A program made the translations under genes and the position numbers. The notes beneath the pieces are model-generated. The model searched no databases, was not told where the DNA came from, and was given only the letters and a program-made list of their open reading frames with translations. Below, piece by piece: positions 25,445-35,299 of a DNA stretch of 64,000 nt. Position 1 is the stretch's first letter; each line of letters begins with the position of its first letter. This stretch comes from Halostreptopolyspora alba (GTDB lineage: Bacteria > Actinomycetota > Actinomycetes > Streptosporangiales > Streptosporangiaceae), in the NCBI GenBank assembly GCA_003725585.1, contig RJMB01000020.1:1-64000 (forward strand). The letters run 5' to 3'.

Positions 25445-25462
25445 TTGTGAATGTATTCACGA
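25445..25462. promoter_or_regulatory. Rex-type operator, site 2
   Basis: TTGTGAATGTATTCACGA: matches TTGTGAA-N4-TTCACAA with a single mismatch at the penultimate base. Located upstream of the candidate ndh -10, 87 bp (centre to centre about 104 bp) from site 1. Confidence 0.6.
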
Positions 25463-25539
25463 GCTTCGCGCGAGGTGACGCGTCTCACCCGAGAAGACTC
25501 CGCGTCACACGTCCTCACCTGGGAAAACGCGAGACTGGT

Positions 25540-26532
25540 TCAGCTCGCCGGCGCGTCTCCCAGGCACACGCTCCAGGCGAGCCCGTCCAGGATGTCGTGC
25601 TCGCTGGCCACGAACTCCGCGGCACCGGTACGGGCCAGCACCCGGTCCAGCACGAGCGACCCCGCCGCGATGACGTCCACCCGTCCCGGGTGCATGACCC
25701 CGATCGCCGCGCGCTGCTCGTGCGACATCTCCAGGAGATCGTCGGTGATCTCGCGCACCCGCCCGGACGGCACCCGCGTGTGGTGGATCCGCTCGGGGAC
25801 GTACTCGGCCAGATCCAGATGGATACCGGCCACGGTCGTGGCGGTTCCCGCCACGCACACCACGGTCGCGGCCTCGGACAGCGGAACCGTGGCGCAGACC
25901 TCGTCCAGCGCGGCGTCGATATCGGCCGTCGCCGCGGCGACCTGCTGCTTCGTCGGGGGATCCGTGGTGAGGTGCCGCTCGGTCATCCGGACGCACCCGA
26001 TGTCCACCGAGCGCGCGGCACGCACCAAACCGGCCCCGTCGTCCTCGGTATGGCCCAGGACGAACTCGGTCGACCCGCCACCGATGTCCACGACGAGGAA
26101 GGGGCGCCGGAAACCGTCATCCTCGGCGCCCTCCAGCTCGGCGGTGGCACCGACGAACGACAGCTCCGCCTCCTCGTCACCGGTGATGACCTCGGGGGTC
26201 ACACCGATGATCGAGCGTACTCCGTCGACGAACTCGTCGCGGTTGGCGACGTCCCGGGTGGCGCTGGTGGCCACCATCCGCACCGAGTCCGGCCCCATCG
26301 TGACACCGTGGGAGGCCATCAGCTCCGCGTACTCCCGCAGGGCCTCGAAGGTCCGCTCGAGCGCCTCGGGGGTGAACGCGCCCGTGCGGTCGACCCCCTG
26401 GCCGAGCCGCACCACCTCCATGCGCCGCTCGACGTCGACCAGCCGCACCTCGTCCTCGTCCAGCGAGACAACGCTGGAGATCAGCAGCCGCAGGGAGTTC
26501 GTGCCGCAGTCAACGGCAGCCACCGTGGTCAC
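25540..26532 (-). CDS. Ppx/GppA family exopolyphosphatase
   Basis: 330 aa, the short actinobacterial form without C-terminal HD domain. Actin-like ATPase fold: phosphate-1 motif AAVDCGTNSLRLLI (residues 4-17), VVDIGGGSTEFVLG (about 136) and a second Gly-rich loop (VAGTATTVAGI). Hydrolyses polyphosphate or pppGpp; mycobacterial homologues of this size include Rv1026. The GTG start overlaps the DUF501 stop by 4 bp; final gene of the eno-ftsB-DUF501-ppx cluster. Confidence 0.85.
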   Translation of the reverse strand: MTTVAAVDCGTNSLRLLISSVVSLDEDEVRLVDVERRMEVVRLGQGVDRTGAFTPEALERTFEALREYAELMASHGVTMGPDSVRMVATSATRDVANRDEFVDGVRSIIGVTPEVITGDEEAELSFVGATAELEGAEDDGFRRPFLVVDIGGGSTEFVLGHTEDDGAGLVRAARSVDIGCVRMTERHLTTDPPTKQQVAAATADIDAALDEVCATVPLSEAATVVCVAGTATTVAGIHLDLAEYVPERIHHTRVPSGRVREITDDLLEMSHEQRAAIGVMHPGRVDVIAAGSLVLDRVLARTGAAEFVASEHDILDGLAWSVCLGDAPAS

Positions 26533-27092
26533 TTGCCATCCTCGTCGTTCGTCGGGTCACTTGCTCGTGGCGGCCGGGTACACGGCCCGCCACACCACCA
26601 CTCGGGCAGCGCGTCGAGTGCCTCCCGCCCCAGCGGGTTGCTCCCTGGTCGCGCGAGCTCGTGCGCCACCAGGGCGTGCAGGCACTTCACCCGGTCGGGC
26701 ATACCGCCGGCGCTCTGCGTTCCCTCGGGCAGCGGCCCGACACCGTCGGCGCTGGCCCGCTCCTCTCGGTCGGCCAGGTAGGAGTCGTGGGCCCGCTGGT
26801 AAGCGGCCCGCAGCTCGGGCTCGGAGTCGAGCCGCTCGGTCATCTCCCGCATCAACCCGCTGGCCTCCAGCGTTCCGATCGCGGAGGCGGCGCGCGGGCA
26901 CGTGAGGTAGTAGAGCGTGGGGAAGGGGGTCCCGTCGGCGAGCCGAGGCGCGGTGGTGACAACGTCGGGCAACCCACACGGGCATCGGTGCGCGACCGAG
27001 ACCGGACCGCGCGGGGGGCGGCCCAGCTGGCGTCGGATCACGGAGGCGTCGTCGGCGGTGAGTCGCTCGTCGGCCTGCTCTGCGGAGGTCAT
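26529..27092 (-). CDS. DUF501 family protein
   Basis: 187 aa. Conserved Cys-containing segment VAHRCPCGLPDVVTTAPRL (about residues 33-51), YLTCPRAASAIGTLEASGLM, and the C-terminal GGMPDRVKCLHALVAHELA and WWCGGPC. The cysteines suggest a metal or disulfide site. The ftsB-DUF501-ppx order is conserved across actinobacteria. Overlaps ppx by 4 bp. Function unknown. Confidence 0.9.
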   Translation of the reverse strand: MTSAEQADERLTADDASVIRRQLGRPPRGPVSVAHRCPCGLPDVVTTAPRLADGTPFPTLYYLTCPRAASAIGTLEASGLMREMTERLDSEPELRAAYQRAHDSYLADREERASADGVGPLPEGTQSAGGMPDRVKCLHALVAHELARPGSNPLGREALDALPEWWCGGPCTRPPRASDPTNDEDGK

Positions 27093-27128
27093 TTCGAGTC
27101 CAGCCTACCGGGCGCGCCAGCCCTCGGC

Positions 27129-27920
27129 TCACCGGTCGGGAGGCTGGGCTTCGGGAATCTCCTCCTCCGGCTCGCCGGCCTGGTCAGCCTCCTGGACGGA
27201 CTTCCAGAGCCGGGTGAACCAGGGCTCGCTGTCCGTGGCGGGACCCTCTCGCGCGTCCTCGTCCTCGTCTCCGACGATGATGTAGGCGCGTTCGTCCGGG
27301 TACTGGTAGTGCAGCCGTTCGCGGGCCTCGCGCTCGATGCGGTCGGGCTCCCGCAGTTCCTCGTGGCGCCGCTCCAGTTCGCTCACGTTCTGCTGGGTGC
27401 GTTCGCGCTCCTCCTTGAGCTGGGCGAGCTCGGCGCGCTGCAGCACATACTCCCGCAGCGGGTACGCCAGGCTCAGCGCGATCCCGCAGACCACCAGCGC
27501 GAGGATGGCCGCGCGGCTCGTGAGCGTGGGGCGTGGTCGGTCCGAACCCACGGACGGGCCTCCCCCGCCGCCCTTTCCGGAGGCCCGCGGCGGGGCTCCC
27601 GCCCTGCCCGTGCTCGCCCTCGCGGACCTGGTGCTCGACGGACCCGCCTTCGTGCCCCTGCCCGTCGGGGATCCGCCGGCCGTGCCGGCGGAGCTTCCCG
27701 TGGGCCTGCCGGCGGGCTTGCTGGTGTCCCCGCCCGTGCTCTTGCTCGCGCTCTTGCCGGTGCCCTTGCCCGCGGACCTACCCGACGACCGGCCCGCGGA
27801 TCGCGTCTCGCCGCCCGGCACGCCAGCGGCCGAGGGCCCCGCCTTCCCCGGGCGGGGCCCTTTCGGTGACTCCGGCGCCGGCCCGTTCCCGCCGGAACGG
27901 GAATTTGGCACCTTGGACAC
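27129..27920 (-). CDS. Septum formation initiator FtsB/DivIC-like protein
   Basis: 263 aa. Residues 1-130 are a low-complexity Ser/Gly/Lys/Thr/Pro tail, longer than usual. Then a TM helix (TSRAAILALVVCGIALSLAYPL), a periplasmic coiled coil (LAQLKEERERTQQNVSELE) and the FtsB motif DRIEREARERLHYQYPDE, ending in an acidic tail. Works with FtsL/FtsQ in divisome assembly. GTG start; a TAGGCT box 8 nt upstream (27934-27929) could give a leaderless message inside the end of eno. Eno stops only 11 nt away, so co-transcription is also likely. Confidence 0.85.
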   Translation of the reverse strand: MSKVPNSRSGGNGPAPESPKGPRPGKAGPSAAGVPGGETRSAGRSSGRSAGKGTGKSASKSTGGDTSKPAGRPTGSSAGTAGGSPTGRGTKAGPSSTRSARASTGRAGAPPRASGKGGGGGPSVGSDRPRPTLTSRAAILALVVCGIALSLAYPLREYVLQRAELAQLKEERERTQQNVSELERRHEELREPDRIEREARERLHYQYPDERAYIIVGDEDEDAREGPATDSEPWFTRLWKSVQEADQAGEPEEEIPEAQPPDR

Positions 27921-27931
27921 AGTCGTTCAGC

Positions 27932-29595
<1,664 letters not shown>

Positions 29596-30501
29596 GTGCA
29601 AGCTCTGGTCATACTCGGCATCGTTGGGTTCCTCGCCCAGCTCATCAACGGCGCGCTCGGCATGGGGTACGGCGTCACCTCCACCACCTTCCTGCTGTTG
29701 GCCGGAAGCACCCCGGCGCTGGCGTCGGCCACCGTCAACCTCTCGCAGCTGGGCTCCCAGCTCGCCTCGGGCGTGGCCCACTGGGGGTTCGGCAACGTCG
29801 ACTGGAGGGTGGTTCCGCGGATCGCGCTTCCCGGAGCCGCGGGCGCCTTCGTCGGGGCGCTCCTGTTGAGCTGGCTCTCCGCCGCGCGAGCGGCGCCACT
29901 GATGTCGAGCGTCCTGCTCGGTCTCGGGGTGTACCTGTTGCTGCGGTTCACCCTCCGGGGCACACCACGCGGCAACCTGGGCAAGCCGTTGCGTACCGGG
30001 TTCCTCGCCCCACTCGGTCTGGTCGCCGGGTTCATGAACTCCACCGGCGGCGGTGGCTGGGGTCCGGTGGGGACGACCGCCCTGCTGGCCAGCGGGCGGC
30101 TGGAGCCACGCAAGGTCATCGGGTCGATCAGCGTGGGCGAGTTCGCGGTGGTCGTGGCCGGCAGCGTGGGCTTCGCCGTGGGACTGGGCTTCGGCGGCAT
30201 CGACTTCGGCTGGGTCGCGGTGATGCTTCTCGGTGGTGTGCTGGCCGCCCCCGTCGCGGCGTGGCTCGCCCGGATCATCCCACCGCGCATGCTGGGAGCG
30301 CTGGTCGGCGGGCTCATCATCGTGACCAATGTCCGTGTCCTGATCGAGAGCGACCTGCTCCCGCTCGGCGCCGGGGCGGCCTCGGCGCTCTACGCCGGCG
30401 TCACCCTGGCGTGGGTGTTGGCGGTCGGGTTCTCCTGGCGCGCCCATCGCCTCGACCGCGCGCTCGCCTCGAAGGAGCCGCACGTCGGGGTCGGCGAATA
30501 G
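29596..30501 (+). CDS. TauE/SafE (TSUP) family sulfite/sulfonate exporter
   Basis: 301 aa, GTG start. Eight or so hydrophobic segments with the two TSUP repeats: FLAQLINGALGMGYGVTSTT near the N-terminus and GLVAGFMNSTGGGGWGPVGT in the second half. These transporters move small anions such as sulfite, sulfoacetate or thiosulfate. Other sulfur-assimilation genes (APS kinase fusion, cysDN, cysQ) occur within 4-16 kb, which supports an anionic sulfur substrate by context only. Confidence 0.85.
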   Translation: MQALVILGIVGFLAQLINGALGMGYGVTSTTFLLLAGSTPALASATVNLSQLGSQLASGVAHWGFGNVDWRVVPRIALPGAAGAFVGALLLSWLSAARAAPLMSSVLLGLGVYLLLRFTLRGTPRGNLGKPLRTGFLAPLGLVAGFMNSTGGGGWGPVGTTALLASGRLEPRKVIGSISVGEFAVVVAGSVGFAVGLGFGGIDFGWVAVMLLGGVLAAPVAAWLARIIPPRMLGALVGGLIIVTNVRVLIESDLLPLGAGAASALYAGVTLAWVLAVGFSWRAHRLDRALASKEPHVGVGE

Positions 30502-30564
30502 GGCGTACTCGGCGCGCCGGCCCCGAGGACCCAAGCGCGGTCCCGCCGCGTCTCAACGACGCTC

Positions 30565-31161
30565 CTAGCGCGAATCAACGCCCAGGGCCCGGCAGGCGGC
30601 GTCGATCGTGGCCTCGCGGTACTCCCCGGAGACGGGCCCGCCGTCGGTGGTGACGGCGCAGTCCTGGAGGCCGCCGACCGCGAGGGTGCACGCGGCGACC
30701 TCGGCGGGGCTCGCGGCCCGCCCGATGAGCAACCATTGCAGCCGGTCACGCCACGTGAAGATGCGTGAGACGACGTCGAGCTCGATGAGTGTGCCCAGGT
30801 CGTGGAGCAGCGCGAGGTAGAGGGCGCTGTGGCGCGCGGTGACGTCGAAGTAGCGCCCCAGGAGCTCGCGCGGTGACAGGGGCTCCCCCGCCCGCTCCGC
30901 GTCGTCGAGCAGCGCCTCGACGTCCTCGACCAGCGGTTGGACCATCTCGTGCAACAGGGCGTTCTTGGACGGGAAGTGGTAGTACAGCGCCGCCTTGGTT
31001 ATGTCGAGGCGCTCGGCGATCTCGCGCAGGCTCGTCTTGTCGGCCCCCTGGCTGGCGAAGAGTTCCAGGGCGGTCTCGCGGATTCGGTTCCTGGTGTCGT
31101 TCTCTCGCCTCGGCACGTGTCCGCTCGCATTCTTCCCGCTCACCCCGTTACACGGGAACAC
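30565..31161 (-). CDS. TetR repressor divergent from the FAD monooxygenase
   Basis: 198 aa; start uncertain among GTG codons at 31161, 31143 and 31116. HTH at about residues 27-68 (TALELFASQGADKTSLREIA, ITKAALYYHFPSK). C-terminal ligand domain includes ALYLALLHDLGTLIE. Divergent from the monooxygenase; a dyad within that promoter (31216-31235) is the probable operator. Likely ligand is the monooxygenase substrate. Confidence 0.8.
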   Translation of the reverse strand: MFPCNGVSGKNASGHVPRRENDTRNRIRETALELFASQGADKTSLREIAERLDITKAALYYHFPSKNALLHEMVQPLVEDVEALLDDAERAGEPLSPRELLGRYFDVTARHSALYLALLHDLGTLIELDVVSRIFTWRDRLQWLLIGRAASPAEVAACTLAVGGLQDCAVTTDGGPVSGEYREATIDAACRALGVDSR

Positions 31162-31210
31162 TCCTCACGTTCCCGACCGGGATCATATCGGGAGCTTACC
31201 CGCCGGACAG

Positions 31211-31239
31211 TTGCTTACTTGTCGCACGGTAAGTACATT
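31211..31239 (+). promoter_or_regulatory. Promoter and TetR-type dyad of the monooxygenase
   Basis: TTGCTT (31211-31216), 17-nt spacer, TACATT (31234-31239). The dyad TACTT-N10-AAGTA (31216-31235) spans the spacer and touches the -10, a position where TetR binding would block RNA polymerase. Confidence 0.55.
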
Positions 31240-31294
31240 GTGCGGCGCGGCCACAACCAGGACCCACACACGCCACCCACGAATGGAGCACACC

Positions 31295-32557
31295 GTGAGC
31301 ACGGGCACCACCACCGTTCTCGTCTCCGGCGCGAGCATCGCCGGACCCGCGCTGGCGTACTGGCTACACCGGTACGGCTTCACCCCCACCGTCGTCGAGC
31401 GCGCCCCGGCACCACGCGAGGGCGGACACCCGATCGACGTGCGTGGCGCGGCGGTCGACGTCATCACCCGGATGGGACTGTTGGAGCGGATCACAGCGGC
31501 GCACACCGAGACGCGTGGGCTCTCGACCGCCGACTCCGTCGGCCGCACCCGCGCCACGGCCACCATGGCGGACTTCTCCGGCTCAGGCTCCGAGAACGAC
31601 GTGGAGCTGATGCGGGGCCACCTGAGCCGAGTGCTGTACCGGGCGACGGAGAGCGACGTCGAGTACGTCTTCGGCGACTCCATCGCCTCGATGCGCGAGG
31701 ACGACGACGGCGTGCGCGTCACCTTCGAACGCTCCGCGCCACGCGCGTTCGACCTGGTGGTCGGAGCCGACGGGCTGCACTCCACCACCCGGGCGCTCGC
31801 CTTCGGCGAGGAAAGCCGATACCGCCGCTACATCGGCACCTACTTCGCGAGCTTCAGCGTGCCCAACCACCTCGGCCTGAACCGCTGGGTCACGTTGCAC
31901 AACACCCCGGGCCGGGGCGCGGGAATCTACGCGCCCGCGCCGCACACCTCGTGGCGGGAACCCCCACGCCCCGGCGCGGTGAGCGCCCCCGGACCGAGCC
32001 CCGAGGCCAAGGCGCTCTTCGTGTTCACCACCCGTCACCAGCTTCCCCTGGGACACCACGACACCCCGGCCCAACAGCGGGTCGTGGAACGGGCCTTCGC
32101 CCACATGGGATGGGAGGTCCCGACACTGCTCGCCGAGATGCGCGACGCGCCCGACTTCTACTTCGACTCGCTCAGCCAGGTCCACATGGACCACTGGTCA
32201 CGGGGCCGCGTGGCGCTGGTCGGAGACGCCGGGTACTGCCCCTCCCCCCTGGCCGGGCAGGGCAGCAGCATGGCGCTCGTCGGCGCCTACGTGCTGGCCG
32301 ACGAGCTCGCGGCGGCCGAAGGCGACCACCGGGCGGCGTTCGAGGGCTACGAGTCGCGGATGGGCGAGTTCGTCAGAGGCAACCAGCGGATCGCCGCGAG
32401 CGGCGCCGGGTTGCTCGTACCCAGGTCGTGGCCCGGAATCTGGTTCCGCGACCAGGCCATTCGGATCGCGCCCAAGCTTCCGTCCATCGACCTGTTCGGC
32501 GGCAGGATGCAACGCGCCGCGAACGCCGTCGACCTGGACACCCACGTTCCGGCTTGA
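31295..32557 (+). CDS. FAD-dependent aromatic-type monooxygenase
   Basis: 420 aa from the GTG at 31295 (MSTGTTTVLVSG), GGAG 6 nt upstream; ATG 31283 lacks a site. Class A flavoprotein hydroxylase: FAD dinucleotide motif SGASIAGPALAYWLHRYG (residues 10-27), DG motif region (FDLVVGADGLHSTTR), and GD motif GDAGYCPSPLAGQGSS. These hydroxylate aromatic or polyketide compounds, or inactivate drugs such as tetracycline or rifampicin, with NADPH and O2. Stand-alone with a divergent TetR, so resistance or detoxification is as likely as biosynthesis. Confidence 0.88.
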   Translation: MSTGTTTVLVSGASIAGPALAYWLHRYGFTPTVVERAPAPREGGHPIDVRGAAVDVITRMGLLERITAAHTETRGLSTADSVGRTRATATMADFSGSGSENDVELMRGHLSRVLYRATESDVEYVFGDSIASMREDDDGVRVTFERSAPRAFDLVVGADGLHSTTRALAFGEESRYRRYIGTYFASFSVPNHLGLNRWVTLHNTPGRGAGIYAPAPHTSWREPPRPGAVSAPGPSPEAKALFVFTTRHQLPLGHHDTPAQQRVVERAFAHMGWEVPTLLAEMRDAPDFYFDSLSQVHMDHWSRGRVALVGDAGYCPSPLAGQGSSMALVGAYVLADELAAAEGDHRAAFEGYESRMGEFVRGNQRIAASGAGLLVPRSWPGIWFRDQAIRIAPKLPSIDLFGGRMQRAANAVDLDTHVPA

Positions 32558-32644
32558 CCCATGGCCGCGTGTCGCCGCACTCGCCGCCACGCGGGGACCC
32601 GGGCACGACCCCACGCCGCGATCCCGATCGGGCCGTCGGGGAAC

Positions 32645-33358
32645 TCACACCCAGTACCCGCGCCACTGGTCCGGGGTGAGGGACCGGGGGTCACGACCGT
32701 CGGCGCGGGCCTTGGCCTCGGCCTCGCGGACACGCTGGTCGAAGCGGCGAGCGGCGGCGCGCAGGTCCATCTCGGGGTCGGCGGCGCGGCGACGCTCGGC
32801 GTCGATGGCCGCGAACAGCTCCCCGCCGGGCTCCCCGTCGTCGACGAAGAGGTCCTCGGGGACCCCGTTGCGGGCGGCGCGCTTCTGCAGCTCATAGCTG
32901 AGCAGCGCCGCGGGCTGACCGAACGGGACACCGTCGAGTACCGAGGACTCGGGCTCGCCCTTCTCGGCGCGCTCGGCGGCCTTGATGCTCTCCCAGTTGG
33001 CGCGGACGTCCTCAGTGCCGGCGACCGCCGTGTCGGAGAACACGTGCGGGTGCCGGCGGGTGAGCTTGTCGACGATGGCGTCGGCGACGTCGTCGACGGT
33101 GAAGCCATCCGAGCCGCGCTCCTCGGCCACCCGCGCGTGGAACACCACCTGGAGCAGCACGTCCCCCAGCTCCTCACGGAGCGCCCGGTGGTCGCCCTCC
33201 TCGATCACCTCGACCGCCTCGTAGGTCTCCTGCAGCAGGTAACCGGCCAGGGACTGGTGCGTCTGCTCGGCGTCCCAGGGGCACTCGCGTCGCAGCACGT
33301 CCATCACGCGCACCAGCTCCAGGAGGCGCTCGCCAGTGGCGGAACGGTTCTCACTCAT
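32645..33358 (-). CDS. mazG: MazG nucleoside triphosphate pyrophosphohydrolase
   Basis: 237 aa from the ATG at 33358 (MSENRSATGERLLELV), GGAAGG 9 nt upstream. Hydrolyses (d)NTPs to monophosphates and PPi, limiting aberrant nucleotides or ppGpp. The EExxE...ExxD metal motif is in YEAVEVIEEGDHRALREELG and the following DVLLQVVFHARVAEE. A second degenerate repeat follows the first, as in full-length MazG. Lies next to the APS kinase fusion, 44 nt downstream of its stop. The mfd-mazG neighbourhood is conserved. Confidence 0.9.
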   Translation of the reverse strand: MSENRSATGERLLELVRVMDVLRRECPWDAEQTHQSLAGYLLQETYEAVEVIEEGDHRALREELGDVLLQVVFHARVAEERGSDGFTVDDVADAIVDKLTRRHPHVFSDTAVAGTEDVRANWESIKAAERAEKGEPESSVLDGVPFGQPAALLSYELQKRAARNGVPEDLFVDDGEPGGELFAAIDAERRRAADPEMDLRAAARRFDQRVREAEAKARADGRDPRSLTPDQWRGYWV

Positions 33359-33402
33359 CGGTGTGGCCTTCCACGGGTCGGGGTCGTCGGGGGTGCGAGG
33401 GT

Positions 33403-34989
33403 TCAACGGTGTTCCGAGGCCAGCCAGCCACCGGCCCGCAGCGCGGCCAGCACCTCGGCCACGGACTCCTCCTCGGCGGCACCGTCGGTGTTCAGCGTCA
33501 GCTCGGCGTCGGTGGGCACCTCGTAGGGGTCGGACACGCCGGTGAACTCCGGGATCTCCCCGGCGCGGGCCTTGGCGTAGAGCCCCTTGCGGTCGCGCGC
33601 CTCGCACACCTCCAGCGGTGTGGCCACGTGCACCAGGAAGAAGTCACCGGTCTCCTCGACCATCTCCCGAACCTGGGCGCGGGTGGCGGCGTAGGGGGCG
33701 ATCGGCGCGCAGATCGCGACACCGCCATGCCGCGTGATCTCGGCGGCCACGTAGCCGATACGGCGGATGTTCAGGTCGCGGTCGGCCTTGGAGAACGTGA
33801 GGCCCGCGGAGAGCAACCGCCGCACGACGTCCCCGTCGAGCAGGGTGACGGTACGGCCGGCGCGCCGGACGCCCTCGGCCACCCCCCGAGCCACGGTGGA
33901 CTTTCCCGAGCCCGACAGACCGGTGAGGAACACCGTGATCCCCCGCTCGGTGCGCGGCGGGCGCAGCCGGGACAGCTCGGCCGCCACCCGGGGCGGGGTG
34001 AACCAGCTCGGCAGCTCGCGACCGAGCGCGAGCATCTCCTCGACCTCGCCGTCGTCGGGTTCGGGCTCGACCCGCTCGAGGGCGACCTGGACGGCCGGGC
34101 ACCACAGGCCGTCCCGCGCGTCGTAGGCCCATCGCGGCGGCCGCACGACGGGGATCGGGGCGCCCTCCACCTCCGGTTCGGGCTGGCCGGCGGGGTGCGG
34201 GAGGAACACGTGGGTGGCGGAGTACGCCCGCGCCACGTGCGCGGCGAGCAGGGCGTCGCGGTCGGGCGGCAGCGCGGTGTCGCTGGCCTGGGCGCTCGTG
34301 GGCAGCGTGAGCGCCACGAACCGGGTGCGGGAGGGCAGTAGCGACTCCGCCGCCATGATGGCCGGGGCCATCCCCTCGCTGTCCAGTGGGGCGTCGACGA
34401 GCACGAGCACCTCGGCCCCGCGGGAGTCGCCGATGTCCTCGGCCGCCGCGCGGATCCGGTGCAGGGTTCCGTGGTGCAGTGGGCGCCCGGTGACCACCGC
34501 CAGCAATGGGCGATCGGCGACCCCCTCGATCTCGCGCTGACCGCGCACGTCCGACGGTGCCAGCCGCATGGGCCGCAGCGCCCCGTGCATCGGGGGACGA
34601 CAGATGCGGATCTCCCCGGCCAGGCGGAGTCCGTGCCCGACCTCCCGCCCGTACGGCGCGTCCGTCTGGGACCACCACGCCTCGCTGACGGTCAGCTCGG
34701 CCAGTGGCGCGCCTTCGGGGTCGGTGAGGATCACGCGCTCGGCTCCGGCCAGCTCGTCGGGAACCGGCAGCGTGACCGGGACTGGCCACGGGGTGCCGTC
34801 GGGGAGCTGGCCGTGCTTGACCACCGAAGCGGATTCCTCGGAGGTCATGAATCCGGAGAGGGGGTAGGCGCCGTTGAGGATGAGCTCCAGGTGGGCCAGC
34901 GCGGTGGCGCCGGGCGTGAACTCCACGGGTTCCACCTGTGGGCTGACGTTGCTGCCGTCCGGTCTGTTGCTGTCGCTGCTGGCGCTCAA
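33403..34989 (-). CDS. cysC: APS kinase with N-terminal ATP-sulfurylase-like domain
   Basis: 528 aa from a TTG at 34989 (MSASSDSNRPDGSNVS), GGAGG 5 nt upstream. C-terminal domain (from about residue 340) is a complete adenylylsulfate kinase: P-loop GLSGSGKSTVA, LLDGDVVRRLLSAGL, FSKADRDLNIRRIGYVA, ETGDFFLVHV. The N-terminal 330 residues align with ATP sulfurylase (NGAYPLSGFMTSEESA, LTDPEGAPLAELTV), but the active-site QTRNP-type motif is replaced by TGRPLHHGTLHRI and no GRDH-type motif is seen, so that half is probably non-catalytic. Makes PAPS; CysDN in the window would make APS. Confidence 0.85.
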   Translation of the reverse strand: MSASSDSNRPDGSNVSPQVEPVEFTPGATALAHLELILNGAYPLSGFMTSEESASVVKHGQLPDGTPWPVPVTLPVPDELAGAERVILTDPEGAPLAELTVSEAWWSQTDAPYGREVGHGLRLAGEIRICRPPMHGALRPMRLAPSDVRGQREIEGVADRPLLAVVTGRPLHHGTLHRIRAAAEDIGDSRGAEVLVLVDAPLDSEGMAPAIMAAESLLPSRTRFVALTLPTSAQASDTALPPDRDALLAAHVARAYSATHVFLPHPAGQPEPEVEGAPIPVVRPPRWAYDARDGLWCPAVQVALERVEPEPDDGEVEEMLALGRELPSWFTPPRVAAELSRLRPPRTERGITVFLTGLSGSGKSTVARGVAEGVRRAGRTVTLLDGDVVRRLLSAGLTFSKADRDLNIRRIGYVAAEITRHGGVAICAPIAPYAATRAQVREMVEETGDFFLVHVATPLEVCEARDRKGLYAKARAGEIPEFTGVSDPYEVPTDAELTLNTDGAAEEESVAEVLAALRAGGWLASEHR

Positions 34990-35299
34990 TCCGGCCTCCG
35001 CGTCGCCGTTCTTCACCGTCGATGACCAGCGTATGCCCGTACGGGCTGGGTGGTGTCGCGGTGGTGGTGGACCCGGGACGTGGCAGGGCCCACTTCCGGG
35101 AACAGCCGGGGCCCGCCAGGTGTTCTCCGGGTGGACCGTTCTCGCCTCACCCTGTTCGGTGTTCGCGGCCCGTACATTCGCGCCCGGCGCCCCGGCGTAG
35201 GCTGGGATTCGAAGGAGCCAGCCGATTGGGCGGTCCAGTCCTGCACGTTCGGAGTTCGCCGCACTGTCGGTACCACCGTCACACACCCTTACTGGTGAA
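34990..35299. other. Divergent gap cysC fusion / mfd
   Basis: 310 nt. An 82-codon plus-strand frame (35050-35298) ends right at the mfd start but lacks a ribosome binding site and reads as GC-biased shadow. No strong promoter, dyad or RNA motif stands out. Confidence 0.4.

Noticed and set aside
35050..35298. Small gene just before mfd
   Set aside because: No ribosome binding site, biased residue content and no family resemblance.
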